A stretch of 64,000 nucleotides of DNA from Baekduia alba (GCF_028416635.1 NZ_CP114013.1:2356001-2420000), one strand, 5' to 3'; positions 49,347 to 58,143 are shown, numbered from the stretch's first letter. Translations and numbers: made by a program. Notes: a model not told the origin generated them from the sequence alone.

Positions 49347-50567
49347 GTGCCTGCCAGTCCTGCCCGACGCACAGCGCTGACGGTCCTGCGCCGTGTCGAA
49401 GAGCAGGGCGCCTACGCCGATCGCGCCCTGCACGGCGATGCGCGCGACCTGGATCCGCGCGACCGCGCGCTGGCCAAGCGCCTCGTCTTCGGGACCGTGC
49501 AGCGCCGCGGCACGCTGGACTGGATCATCGCCCAGCACGTCGACCGCAAGCTCGACCCGCAGGTGCGCGCGGCGCTGCTGCTCGGGCTCTACCAGCTGCT
49601 CTACACCGACGTGCCCGCGCACGCCGCGGTCGCCGAGTCGGTCGAGCTGGCCAAGCCGTCGCCGGGCGCCAAGCTCGTCAACGCCGTCCTGCGCAAGGTG
49701 CAGCGCCAGGGCGTCGACCTGCCGTCCGACGACAACCCCAAGGGCGCCGCGATCGCGCACTCGCACCCCGAGTGGCTGACGCTCATGTGGTGGGACTGGC
49801 TCGGCGCCGACGAGACGCGCGCGCTGCTCGCCGCCGACAACGAGCCCGCCGAGCTGGCGCTGCGCATCAACCCGCTGGCCGGCGTCGAGGTCGACCTGCC
49901 GGGCCGCCGCGAGGACGACGCTCTCGTCGTCGAGGGCCCGATGGACGTCCTGACCCATCCGCTCTACCTCGCCGGCGCGATCACGCCGATGTCCCGCGCC
50001 TCGCAGCGGGTCGCGCGGACGGTCGACCCGCAGCCGGGCGAGCGGATCCTGGACCTGTGCGCCGCGCCGGGCGGCAAGACCACGCACCTGGCCGCGCTCA
50101 TGGGCGACGAGGGCGAGGTCGTCGCCGTCGAGCGCCATCCGCAGCGCGCCAAGGCGCTCCAGACGCAGGTCGAGCGGCTGCACGCGACCAGCGTCCGGGT
50201 GCACGTCGCCGACGCCAAGGCGGTGACCGCCGACGCCCTCGGCGGCCGCTTCGACCGCATCCTCGTCGACCCGCCGTGCAGCGGCCTGGGCACGCTGCGT
50301 ACGCATCCGGACCTGCGCTGGCGCGCGACCCCGCAGGCCATCGAGGCGCTGCGGGTCGAGCAGGAGGCGATCGTCGCCGCGGCCCTCGGCATGCTGGCTC
50401 CCGGCGGTCGCCTGGTCTACTCCACCTGCACGCTCTCGCCGCGCGAGGAGGTCGTCGCCGGAGACGCCGTACGTACGCTGCCGCACCGCGACGGCACCGA
50501 CGGCTTCTATATTGCGACATCAGATGGCGACCAAGGAGCTCGGTCTGAAGTGCCCCGGCTGCGGTGA
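49347..50567 (+). CDS. rsmB: 16S rRNA (cytosine-967-C5)-methyltransferase RsmB
   Basis: SAM-dependent rRNA methyltransferase, 406 aa. The N-terminal NusB-like domain (ALTVLRRVEEQGAYADRAL, RDRALAKRLVFGTVQRRGTL) precedes the catalytic domain with LDLCAAPGGKTTHLAALMG (SAM site), DPPCSGLGTLRTHPDLRW and YSTCTLSPREE, whose two cysteines are the catalytic pair. It starts at GTG 49347. Its last 44 bases overlap the next small gene in another frame. Confidence 0.94.
   Translation: MPASPARRTALTVLRRVEEQGAYADRALHGDARDLDPRDRALAKRLVFGTVQRRGTLDWIIAQHVDRKLDPQVRAALLLGLYQLLYTDVPAHAAVAESVELAKPSPGAKLVNAVLRKVQRQGVDLPSDDNPKGAAIAHSHPEWLTLMWWDWLGADETRALLAADNEPAELALRINPLAGVEVDLPGRREDDALVVEGPMDVLTHPLYLAGAITPMSRASQRVARTVDPQPGERILDLCAAPGGKTTHLAALMGDEGEVVAVERHPQRAKALQTQVERLHATSVRVHVADAKAVTADALGGRFDRILVDPPCSGLGTLRTHPDLRWRATPQAIEALRVEQEAIVAAALGMLAPGGRLVYSTCTLSPREEVVAGDAVRTLPHRDGTDGFYIATSDGDQGARSEVPRLR
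50508..50513 (+). promoter_or_regulatory. Candidate -10 box (TATATT) inside the rsmB 3' end
   Basis: TATATT lies within the rsmB coding sequence and ends 10 nt before the ATG of the zinc-ribbon gene. Such an AT-rich hexamer is conspicuous in this GC-rich window. Confidence 0.5.
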
Positions 50568-50745
50568 GCCCTGGCTGCGTCCGACGACGCTCGCCGGGCG
50601 CTACCGGTGCGTCTACTGCCTGCACCGCTTCGAGCTGCGGTCGGTCTGCCCGGACTGCGGCGAGCACGGCACCATCGTGCGCATGTCCTCCACGGCGACC
50701 ACGATCTGCAACCACTGTGGCGGCTCGATGCTGATCGAGATCTAG
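50524..50745 (+). CDS. Small double zinc-ribbon protein
   Basis: A 73-aa protein with four Cys-x2-Cys pairs: CPGC, CVYC, CPDC and CNHC, i.e. two zinc ribbons (residues 10-34 and 47-68). Between them lies RYRCVYCLHRFELRSVCPD. No other domain is present. It could bind RNA or the ribosome given the neighbouring rsmB, but the role is unknown. ATG 50524 overlaps rsmB by 44 bp. Confidence 0.75.
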   Translation: MATKELGLKCPGCGEPWLRPTTLAGRYRCVYCLHRFELRSVCPDCGEHGTIVRMSSTATTICNHCGGSMLIEI

Positions 50746-50799
50746 GTGGGCGAAGTGGGCTCACGCGGCCGTGCTCGCGTCCCCATCGACCACCTCGTG

Positions 50800-50805
50800 T
50801 AGGTT
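50800..50805 (+). promoter_or_regulatory. Candidate -10 box (TAGGTT) for rpe
   Basis: TAGGTT ends 15 nt before the rpe ATG, giving a very short leader if used. The spacing is longer than at the leaderless candidates. Confidence 0.35.
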
Positions 50806-50820
50806 CCCCGCCGTCCCGTC

Positions 50821-51477
50821 ATGCCCAAGCCTCGCCGCATCGCCCCGAGCATCCTCGCGGCCGACTTCGCCCGCCTCGGATCGCAGGTCTCCGAGGTCGT
50901 CGATGCCGGCGCCCGCGTCATCCACGTCGACATCATGGACGGGCACTTCGTGCCGCCGCTCTCGATGGGGCCGCAGGTGCTCAGCGCGCTCGTCGAGCTG
51001 GGTCTGCCCGGCGTCGAGTACGACGTCCACCTGATGGTCGAGCGTCCTGAACGCATCGTCGCGGACTTCGCAAACGCCGGCGCGAGCAACATCACCGTGC
51101 ACGCCGAGGCGACGCCGCACGTCAACTACGCCGTCCAGCAGATCCGCGAGCACGGCTGCACGGCCGGCGTCGCGGTCTGCCCGTCGACGCCGCTGGACGT
51201 CTACCGCGAGCTCGAAGTCGACCTCGCGCTCTGCATGACCGTCAACCCGGGCTGGGGCGGACAGCGGTTCATCGCCGCGTCGCCGAGCAAGATCGAGCGG
51301 TTGCGCGCGCTGCTTCCCGACGGCGCCGAGCTGGAGGTCGACGGCGGGATCGACACGTCGACCGCGGGTCTCGCGGCCGACGCCGGAGCGACCTTGCTCG
51401 TCGCCGGAAGCGCCCTGTTCGGCGCGCCGGATCCCGGCCAGGCCTACCGCGACATCGCCGCCGCGGCCGGGGTGTAG
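50821..51477 (+). CDS. rpe: Ribulose-phosphate 3-epimerase
   Basis: Pentose-phosphate enzyme interconverting ribulose-5-P and xylulose-5-P. The product is 218 aa. Family motifs: IAPSILAADFARLGSQV, VIHVDIMDGHFVPPLSMGP (metal and catalytic Asp), DVHLMVERPE, CMTVNPGWGGQRFI and EVDGGIDTST. The catalytic second Asp is in VDGGID. A small GC hairpin (51491-51502) follows the stop. Confidence 0.97.
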   Translation: MPKPRRIAPSILAADFARLGSQVSEVVDAGARVIHVDIMDGHFVPPLSMGPQVLSALVELGLPGVEYDVHLMVERPERIVADFANAGASNITVHAEATPHVNYAVQQIREHGCTAGVAVCPSTPLDVYRELEVDLALCMTVNPGWGGQRFIAASPSKIERLRALLPDGAELEVDGGIDTSTAGLAADAGATLLVAGSALFGAPDPGQAYRDIAAAAGV

Positions 51478-51526
51478 CCACCCGTAGATACGCGGCCCCG
51501 CGAAGGGCCGATGATTGGTAGAACCT

Positions 51527-51880
51527 GTGAGCACGAAGGTCCTCATCGTCGACGACCATCCGACCTTCCGGTCGACCGCCCGCCTCCTGCTGGAGAGCGA
51601 GGGCTTCGACGTGATCGGCGAGGCGCCCGACGGCCTCACCGCGATCGCCGCCGCCGGCGAGTTGCATCCCGACCTCGTGCTGCTGGACGTCAACCTCCCG
51701 GACCTCGACGGCTTCGACGTCGCCGCGCGCATCACGAGCGTGCTCGGCGCACCGGCGGTCGTGCTCACGTCGAGCCGCGACAGCTCCGACTTCGGCCCGC
51801 TCGTGCACCGCTCCGGGGCGCGCGGCTTCATCCCGAAGGGTGAGCTCTCCGGCGCGGCGCTGACCGAGCTCATCCGCTGA
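51527..51880 (+). CDS. Stand-alone response-regulator receiver protein
   Basis: A 117-aa protein consisting only of a receiver domain. It shows VLIVDDHPTFRSTARLLLES (acidic pocket), LVLLDVNLPDLDGFDVA (phospho-accepting Asp near residue 53), VVLTSSRDSSD (conserved Thr/Ser) and ARGFIPKGEL (conserved Lys). There is no output domain. GTG 51527 is chosen by the normal spacing to the first strand; a TTG at 51515 would add four residues. It lies 57 nt before a sensor kinase and may compete for its phosphoryl group or act as a shuttle. Confidence 0.85.
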   Translation: MSTKVLIVDDHPTFRSTARLLLESEGFDVIGEAPDGLTAIAAAGELHPDLVLLDVNLPDLDGFDVAARITSVLGAPAVVLTSSRDSSDFGPLVHRSGARGFIPKGELSGAALTELIR

Positions 51881-51937
51881 CGCACCGCTTTCGGCGATCA
51901 TTGGCGCCTGGATGACGGTGTCCGACGGACGACAAGC

Positions 51938-53692
51938 ATGACCTCGCTGCGGTACGCGCTCATCGCGCTGTTCGCCGCTTCCGTGGCGATGGCCGCGGTC
52001 GTGATCGCGCTGGTCGTCTCCTCCGACCACGAGACGGCCAAGCCGCTGATGGCGACCGTCGCCCCGTTCATCGGGCTGTCGTTCTGCGGCACCGGCGTCT
52101 TCGCGTGGCTGCGCCGGCCCCACAACCGCTTCGGCGCGCTGATGACGGCGGTCGGCTTCGCGTGGTTCCTGTCGGGCCTGGCCGAGGCCAACGACCCGTG
52201 GGTCTACACGCTCGGCGTCTACGTCGGGCCGCTCTACCTCGTCCTGGTCGGGCACATGCTCCTGGCGTTCCCGTCCGGACGGCTGGAGACGACGAGCGCC
52301 CGGACGCTGGTCGTCATCGGCTACCTCACGGCGCTCGCCGTCCAGATCCCGTTCTTCCTCCTCGGCGGCGACATCGGCGGCGACGACAACGCGCCGCGCA
52401 ACGCGTGGGCGCTGACCGACAACCCGGACGGCGCGCAGGTCTTCGCGGTGGTCGCGCAGCTCGTGGCCGGGTGCCTGATCGTGTGGCTGGGCCTCCAGCT
52501 GTGGGAGAAGCGCAAAGTCGCCTCGCCGCCGCAGCGCCGGGCGATGGCGCCGGTCCTGTGGACCGGCGTCGTGCTGATGGTGACGCTGGCCGTGGCGGTC
52601 GTCGGGGAGCTGTTCGGTGCGTCGTCGCCCGTGGTCTCCGGGCCGTCGGTCGCCTCGCTGATCGCGTTCGCCGCGCTGCCGTGGGCGTTCGTCATCGGGC
52701 TGCTGCGGACGCGGTACTCGCGGGCCGGCGCGGTCGGCGACCTGGTGGAGCGGCTCAACGCGCAGGGCGCGGAGGGCGAGTCGCTGCGCGACGCCCTGTC
52801 CGACGCGCTGGGCGACCGCTCGCTGGCGCTGGCGTTCTGGTCGCGCGGCTCGGAGCGCTACGTCGACTCGCACGGCCAGCCGGTCGACCTGCCGCCGGCG
52901 ACGTCGCGCTCGCGCGCGGTGACCGAGATCGAGCGCGAGTCGGTGCCGGTCGCGGCGATCGTCCACGACGCGGCGCTGCTGGACGAGCCGGGGCTGGTGC
53001 GCGCCGCGGGCGCCGCCGCCGCGCTGGCGCTGGAGAACGAGCGTCTGGAGGCCGAGCTGAAGGCGCGCGTCGCCGAGCTGCAGGTCTCGCGCGCCAAGGT
53101 CATCGAGGTCGGGATGGCCGAGCGCCGCGCGCTGGAGCGCAACCTCCACGACGGCGCGCAGCAGCGGCTGGTCGCGCTGTCGCTGCAGCTGGGGCTGGCC
53201 AAGACCAAGCTGCGCAGCGATCCCGACGTGGCGGAGAGGATCCTGGACGGCGCGCGCGCCGAGCTGGCCAGCGCGTTGGAGGAGCTGCGCGAGCTGGCGC
53301 GCGGCATCCACCCGGCGATCCTGACCGACCGCGGCCTGGCGCCCGCGCTCGAGGCGCTGGCCTCCCGCGCCCCCGTTCCGGTCGAGGTCGACGAGGTCCC
53401 CGAGGGCCGGATGCCGATGCCGGTGGAGGCCGTCGCGTACTTCGTCGTGGCCGAGTCCCTGACGAACATGGCCAAGTACGCCGACGCCGAGTATGCGAGC
53501 GTCCGGGTTCTCAGGGAGAATGGCTACGCAGTGGTGGAGATCGAGGACAACGGCATCGGCGGGGCGGACCCGTCGGCGGGGTCGGGGCTGCGAGGACTCG
53601 CAGACCGGCTCGCCGCACTCGATGGCAGGCTGGAAGTCGATTCCCCGCCGGGCGTCGGCACGACCGTAAGAGCGAGGATCCCGTGCGCGTAG
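51938..53692 (+). CDS. Sensor histidine kinase, NarL/DegS (HisKA_3) type
   Basis: A 584-aa membrane kinase. The N-terminal ~270 residues contain about eight hydrophobic segments (LIALFAASVAMAAVVIALVV and others). A GAF-like region follows, with the coiled coil ALENERLEAELKARVAELQV, then the HisKA_3 helix with the phospho-acceptor His in ERNLHDGAQQRLVALSLQLG, and the ATPase domain with ESLTNMAKYADA and EDNGIGGADPSAGSGLRGL. The usual N-box is mostly kept. Its stop overlaps the NarL-type regulator start by 10 bp, so these form a two-component pair. Confidence 0.92.
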   Translation: MTSLRYALIALFAASVAMAAVVIALVVSSDHETAKPLMATVAPFIGLSFCGTGVFAWLRRPHNRFGALMTAVGFAWFLSGLAEANDPWVYTLGVYVGPLYLVLVGHMLLAFPSGRLETTSARTLVVIGYLTALAVQIPFFLLGGDIGGDDNAPRNAWALTDNPDGAQVFAVVAQLVAGCLIVWLGLQLWEKRKVASPPQRRAMAPVLWTGVVLMVTLAVAVVGELFGASSPVVSGPSVASLIAFAALPWAFVIGLLRTRYSRAGAVGDLVERLNAQGAEGESLRDALSDALGDRSLALAFWSRGSERYVDSHGQPVDLPPATSRSRAVTEIERESVPVAAIVHDAALLDEPGLVRAAGAAAALALENERLEAELKARVAELQVSRAKVIEVGMAERRALERNLHDGAQQRLVALSLQLGLAKTKLRSDPDVAERILDGARAELASALEELRELARGIHPAILTDRGLAPALEALASRAPVPVEVDEVPEGRMPMPVEAVAYFVVAESLTNMAKYADAEYASVRVLRENGYAVVEIEDNGIGGADPSAGSGLRGLADRLAALDGRLEVDSPPGVGTTVRARIPCA

Positions 53693-54327
53693 CGCTCGCT
53701 GATGATTCCGTGCTGCTCCGCGAAGGACTCGCGGCGCTGCTCGAAGGCAAGGAGTTCGAGGTCGTCGCCCAGTCGGGCGACGCCGAGGACCTGTTGCGCA
53801 AGGTCGGCGCCCACAAGCCCGACGTGGCCATCGTCGACGTCCGCATGCCGCCGACGCACACCGACGAGGGGCTGAAGGCGGCGCTGGAGATCCGGGAGAG
53901 GTTCCCGGACACCGGCGTGCTGGTGCTCTCGGCCTACGTGGAGGAGACGTCCGCGCTGGAGCTGCTGAGCGACGACGCGGCCGGGATCGGCTACCTGCTC
54001 AAGGATCGGGTCAGCGACGTCGAGCGCTTCACCGAGGCCGTGCGGCGCGTCGGGGAGGGCGGCAGCGCCCTGGACCCCGAGGTCGTGTCGCGGCTCCTGG
54101 GGCGCCGCCGCCGCGAGGATCCCCTGGAGGCGCTGTCGCCCCGCGAGCGCGAGGTGCTGGGGCTGATGGCCGAGGGCCGCTCCAACCACGCGATCGCCGA
54201 GGCGCTGGTCGTCACCGAACGCGCGGTCGAGAAGCACGTGACGTCGATCTTCACCAAGCTGTCGCTGCCGCCGACGGTCGAGGACCACCGGCGGGTGCTG
54301 GCGGTCCTGGCCTACCTGCAGGCGTAG
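53683..54327 (+). CDS. NarL/FixJ-family response regulator
   Basis: A 214-aa DNA-binding regulator. The receiver domain has VALADDSVLLREGLAALL, IVDVRMPP with the phospho-accepting Asp near residue 54, and YLLKDRV. The C-terminal LuxR-type helix-turn-helix has LSPREREVLGLMAEGRSNHAIAEALVVTERAVEKHVTSIF. GTG 53683 overlaps the kinase gene. It may control the ABC exporter that starts 138 bp downstream. Confidence 0.94.
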   Translation: MRVALADDSVLLREGLAALLEGKEFEVVAQSGDAEDLLRKVGAHKPDVAIVDVRMPPTHTDEGLKAALEIRERFPDTGVLVLSAYVEETSALELLSDDAAGIGYLLKDRVSDVERFTEAVRRVGEGGSALDPEVVSRLLGRRRREDPLEALSPREREVLGLMAEGRSNHAIAEALVVTERAVEKHVTSIFTKLSLPPTVEDHRRVLAVLAYLQA

Positions 54328-54365
54328 CGGGGGCGGGCGCCGAACGGCGTCCGGCAACATGTACG

Positions 54366-54464
54366 CCTAGGGTGCTTGTCAGGGTTGTCCGTATGACATC
54401 CCCTAGGGGGCCAACGGGAGGTAGCCGTACCCCTGCGAAATAGCCCTCCTGGGAGGCTCCTAGG
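54366..54464. promoter_or_regulatory. Repeated CCTAGG palindromes before the ABC exporter
   Basis: CCTAGG occurs at 54366-54371, inside the perfect palindrome CCCCTAGGGG at 54400-54409, and at 54459-54464 just before the ATG. A dyad TGTCA-N12-TGACA (54377-54398) lies between the first two. GGGAGG (54451-54456) is the ribosome binding site and pairs imperfectly with AGCCCTCC just before it. These are candidate sites for the adjacent response regulator. Confidence 0.45.
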
Positions 54465-54465
54465 C

Positions 54466-55176
54466 ATGACCTCCATCGTCTCTGCGCACGAGCTCCGCCG
54501 GGTCTACGGCGAAGGCGGCGCCGCCGTCACGGCGTTGGACGGCGTGACCGTCGACTTCCCCGCCGGAGCCTTCACGGCCATCATGGGCCCCTCCGGCTCC
54601 GGCAAGTCCACGCTCATGCACCTCCTCGCCGGCCTCGACCGTCCGACGTCGGGCACCGCGGTGCTCGACGGGGTGGACCTCACGACGCTCAACGACGACG
54701 CGCTCACCCAGCTGCGCCGCGACCGCGTCGGGTTCATCTTCCAGGCCTTCAACCTGCTGCCCGTCCTCAACGCCGAGGAGAACATCGTCCTGCCGCTGTC
54801 GATCGCCGGCCGCGATCCCGACCAGGCGTGGGTCGACCAGCTGATCGACCTCGTCGGCCTGCGCGACCGCATCACCCACCGTCCGAGCGAGCTCTCCGGT
54901 GGCCAGCAGCAGCGCGTCGCCGTCGTGCGCGCGCTCGCCTCGCGGCCGGCCGTCGTCTTCGCCGACGAGCCGACCGGCAACCTCGACTCCCACGCCTCGA
55001 CCGAGATCCTGCAGCTGCTGCGGCGCTCGGTCGACGAGTTCGGTCAGACGATCATCATGGTCACGCACGACGAGGAGGCCGCCGCCTACGCGGATCGCCT
55101 GCTCGTCCTCCGCGACGGCCAGCTCGTCGAGGACCGGGCACCGGCCCGCAACGCCGCGCAACCCGCCTCGGTCTAG
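54466..55176 (+). CDS. ABC transporter ATP-binding protein (MacB/LolD-like)
   Basis: A 236-aa ATPase. Walker A is MGPSGSGKSTLMHLLAGLD, the Q-loop is FIFQAFNLLPVLNAEENI, the signature is LSGGQQQRVAVVRALASRP, Walker B is VVFADEPTGNLDSHA, and the switch His is in MVTHDEEAAAYA. LolD/MacB-type features fit its FtsX-like permease partner 4 nt downstream. Substrate unknown; lipoprotein, lipid or peptide export are possible. Confidence 0.95.
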   Translation: MTSIVSAHELRRVYGEGGAAVTALDGVTVDFPAGAFTAIMGPSGSGKSTLMHLLAGLDRPTSGTAVLDGVDLTTLNDDALTQLRRDRVGFIFQAFNLLPVLNAEENIVLPLSIAGRDPDQAWVDQLIDLVGLRDRITHRPSELSGGQQQRVAVVRALASRPAVVFADEPTGNLDSHASTEILQLLRRSVDEFGQTIIMVTHDEEAAAYADRLLVLRDGQLVEDRAPARNAAQPASV

Positions 55177-55180
55177 AGCC

Positions 55181-57721
55181 ATGCGCAAGATCGCCATCCG
55201 CGGGCTCCTGGCTCGCAAGCTCCGCCTTGCCCTCACCGCCCTGGCCGTCGCGCTGGGCGTGACGCTCATCGCGGGCACCTACATCTTCACCGACACCATC
55301 ACCAAGTCGTTCGACAACATCTTCGTCGAGTCCAACAAGGGCACCGACGTCGCCTTGTCCCCCAACAACGACCTGGCCGGTGACGACGATCCTCCGCCGA
55401 TCCCGGCCGAGGTCCTCGACAAGGTCAAGCGGGTCGACGGCGTCGCGACGGCCGAGGGCTCGGTCTTCAGCCAGGGCGGCTCGTTCCGCAAGGCCGACGG
55501 CTCCAAGCTCAAGGGCCAGGGCTTCAACGCCATCGCCGGCGCGCACGACGTGCAACGCTTCGAGTCCTTCGCGCCGACCGACGGCCACCTGCCCGAGACG
55601 GCGGACGAGGTCGCGATCCCGAAGGCCACCGCCGACAACAACGGCTTCAAGGTCGGTGACAAGCTCCAGATCCAGGACGAGGCCCCGAAGAAGACCTACA
55701 CCATCTCGGGCATCGTGACGATCGCGGGCGTCGACTCGTTCGGTGGCGGCGTGATCGCCGTGATGACGCTGCCCGAGGCGCAGCGGATGACCGGGCACAA
55801 GGGCTCCTTCGACGAGATCGAGGTCGCGGCCAAGCCCGGCGTCTCGGCCGAGCAGCTGAAGACCCGCATCGCGCCGGTCGTCCCCAAGAACGTCGAGGTC
55901 CGCACCGGCCAGGAGCAGGCCGACAAGCAGACCAAGGACATCAAGACGGGCTTCCTGGACGTGCTGCGCACCGCGCTGCTCGCGTTCGCCGGGATCTCGC
56001 TCTTCGTCGGCGCGTTCCTGATCTTCAACACGTTCTCGATCACCGTCGCCCAGCGGACGCGCGAGTTCGCGCTGCTGCGCGTGCTCGGTGCCAAGCGCCG
56101 GCAGATCCTGCGCTCGGTGCTGGCCGAGGGGCTGATCCTCGGCGTGGTCGGCTCGGCCGCCGGCCTGGTGCTCGGCATCGCGGTCGCGGCCGGCTTGAAG
56201 GCGCTGTTCAAGGCCTTCGGCGCCGACCTGCCGTCCACCTCGACCGTCATCGAGACGCGCACGATCGTGGTCTCCCTGCTCGTCGGGACGGTCGTGACGC
56301 TGATCTCGACGCTGGCGCCGGCCTTCCGGGCCACACGCGTCCCGCCGCTGGCGGCGCTGCGCGAGGGCCTGAGCGCCACCCAGAAGCGCTCACGCCTGGC
56401 GACGCCGTTGTCGATCATCTTGACGATCGGCGGCCTCGCGGTCATGGCGCTCGGCCTGTTCGGCACGGCCAAGGCGAGCGCGGCGCTGTCGCTGATGGGC
56501 GTCGGCGCGGTCGCGACCTTCCTCGGCGTGGCGTTCCTGAGCCCGCGCCTGGTCGGCCCGCTCGCCGGCTTCGTCGGCCGGCCGTTCGAGCGCTTCCGCG
56601 GCGTCACGGGCCGCATCGCGCGGGAGAACACCGTGCGCTTCCCGGGCCGCACCGCGGTCACCGCGGGCGCGCTGATGGTCGGCGTCGCGCTGGTGACGTT
56701 CGCCAGCATGTTCGCCGCGGGCGCCAAGTCGACGTTCCGCGAGGCGGTCAACAACGGCTCGCGCGCCCAGGCCGTGGTCGAGTCCACCAACTTCGGCTCG
56801 TTCTCGCACCAGGCCACCCAGGCGGTGGCGAAGGTGCCCGGGGTCAAGGAGGTCGGCGCGCTGCGCAACGCGCAGTCCAAGGTCGACGGCAAGAAGGAGG
56901 GCGTCAGCGGGATCGACCCCAAGACGTTCCCCGACCTCTACCACGCCGACTGGAAGCAGGGCGACGACAACACCCTGCGCGCGCTCGGCGACGGCAGCGT
57001 GGTGATCACCAAGAAGTACGGCGAGGACCACGACATCAAGGTCGGCGACACGATCGACGTCCAGACGGCCAAGCTGGACAAGCTGCCGCTGAAGGTCACC
57101 GGGATCATCGACGACAAGGGCGGCCTGTACAGCGGCCTGACCGTCGCCAACAGCGTGCTGGAGCGCGACTTCGGCACGACCAAGGACTCGTTCGTCTTCG
57201 TCGGCTACCAGGCCGGGGCCGACGACGCCCAGGTCAAGGCGTCGCTCGACAAGCTGCTCGACGACCGCTTCCCAGAGGCCGAGGCCAAGACCAACGCCGA
57301 GTTCATCAAGCAGCAGGAGGGCCAGATCGACCAGCTGCTGGCGTTGATCTACGCCCTGCTGGCGATGGCGATCATCGTGTCGCTGTTCGGGATCGTCAAC
57401 ACGCTGGTGCTCTCGATCTCCGAGCGCACCCGCGAGCTGGGGCTGCTGCGGGCGATCGGGATGTCGCGCCGCCAGGTCCGGCGCGTGATCCGCTACGAGG
57501 CGATCATCACGGCCGAGATCGGCGCGGTGATCGGCATGGCGCTCGGGATCGTGCTGTCGATCCTGGTGACGCGCGCGATCGACGGCTTCAAGCTGTCGAT
57601 CCCGGTCCCGTCGCTGATCCTGCTGCTCGTCCTCGCCGCGGTGGCGGGCGTCCTGGCGGCGATCCTCCCGGCCCGCCGGGCCTCGCGCCTGAACGTCCTC
57701 GAGTCCTTGGCCTACGAGTAG
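55181..57721 (+). CDS. FtsX-like ABC transporter permease
   Basis: An 846-aa MacB-type permease. An N-terminal helix (LRLALTALAVALGVTLIAGTYIF) precedes a large periplasmic/extracellular domain, then a three-helix FtsX domain (residues ~260-420, with FNTFSITVAQRTREFALLRVLGAKR), two more helices, a second extracellular domain, and a second FtsX domain near the C-terminus (FGIVNTLVLSISERTRELGLLRAIGMSRRQV). The two FtsX domains are a duplicated fusion of the usual 400-aa permease. It starts at ATG 55181, 4 nt after the ATPase stop. Confidence 0.93.
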   Translation: MRKIAIRGLLARKLRLALTALAVALGVTLIAGTYIFTDTITKSFDNIFVESNKGTDVALSPNNDLAGDDDPPPIPAEVLDKVKRVDGVATAEGSVFSQGGSFRKADGSKLKGQGFNAIAGAHDVQRFESFAPTDGHLPETADEVAIPKATADNNGFKVGDKLQIQDEAPKKTYTISGIVTIAGVDSFGGGVIAVMTLPEAQRMTGHKGSFDEIEVAAKPGVSAEQLKTRIAPVVPKNVEVRTGQEQADKQTKDIKTGFLDVLRTALLAFAGISLFVGAFLIFNTFSITVAQRTREFALLRVLGAKRRQILRSVLAEGLILGVVGSAAGLVLGIAVAAGLKALFKAFGADLPSTSTVIETRTIVVSLLVGTVVTLISTLAPAFRATRVPPLAALREGLSATQKRSRLATPLSIILTIGGLAVMALGLFGTAKASAALSLMGVGAVATFLGVAFLSPRLVGPLAGFVGRPFERFRGVTGRIARENTVRFPGRTAVTAGALMVGVALVTFASMFAAGAKSTFREAVNNGSRAQAVVESTNFGSFSHQATQAVAKVPGVKEVGALRNAQSKVDGKKEGVSGIDPKTFPDLYHADWKQGDDNTLRALGDGSVVITKKYGEDHDIKVGDTIDVQTAKLDKLPLKVTGIIDDKGGLYSGLTVANSVLERDFGTTKDSFVFVGYQAGADDAQVKASLDKLLDDRFPEAEAKTNAEFIKQQEGQIDQLLALIYALLAMAIIVSLFGIVNTLVLSISERTRELGLLRAIGMSRRQVRRVIRYEAIITAEIGAVIGMALGIVLSILVTRAIDGFKLSIPVPSLILLLVLAAVAGVLAAILPARRASRLNVLESLAYE

Positions 57722-57753
57722 GCCACCCACAGCTCCCCAGCACACCCCAAGCT

Positions 57754-57784
57754 CCGGGGCGGCGGTCTGATGCCGCCGCCCCGG
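57754..57784. terminator. Bidirectional terminator hairpin
   Basis: CCGGGGCGGCGG (57754-57765) pairs perfectly with CCGCCGCCCCGG (57773-57784), with a 7-nt loop. It sits between the convergent permease (stop 57721) and monooxygenase (stop 57801). Confidence 0.7.
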
Positions 57785-57800
57785 CCGTGGGGCAGCCGAG

Positions 57801-58130
57801 CTAGATGGTGGACTTGTCCTCGTCGCCGACGGGCAGCGGCTGCGTGAAGACGATCGTGGGCGGCTCGGTGAGCAGCGGCCCGACGACCGCGAACATGGCC
57901 TTGAGGTGGTCGGCCTGGCCGTGGGCCTCCAGCGCCGCCTGCGTCGCCCACTTCTCGACGATCACGAAGCGCGCCGGCTGGTTGGTGTCCTCGTGCAGCG
58001 CGTAGGCGATGCAGCCCTCCTCGCCGTGCGTGCCCTCGATGCCAGTGGTGAGCGCCGCGAGCGCCTCGTCGCGGGCCTCCGGCTTGACGTTGACGATGGC
58101 GGTGACGACGACCTGCGCGCTGGGGGTCAT
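57801..58130 (-). CDS. Antibiotic biosynthesis monooxygenase (ABM) domain protein
   Basis: A 109-aa dimeric alpha/beta barrel (ferredoxin-like) protein: VVVTAIVNVKPEARDEALAALT, EEGCIAYALHEDTNQPARFVIVEKWAT and AHGQADHLKAMFA are typical of the YgiN/ABM group, which handle quinones or small aromatic compounds. ATG 58130 is preferred to GTG 58139 because a TAGGGT box ends 7 nt upstream. Confidence 0.88.
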   Translation of the reverse strand: MTPSAQVVVTAIVNVKPEARDEALAALTTGIEGTHGEEGCIAYALHEDTNQPARFVIVEKWATQAALEAHGQADHLKAMFAVVGPLLTEPPTIVFTQPLPVGDEDKSTI

Positions 58131-58137
58131 GGTGCGC

Positions 58138-58143
58138 ACCCTA
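58138..58143 (-). promoter_or_regulatory. Candidate -10 box (TAGGGT) for the ABM gene
   Basis: On the minus strand TAGGGT ends 7 nt before ATG 58130 and overlaps the stop codon of the upstream STAS gene. Confidence 0.5.
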
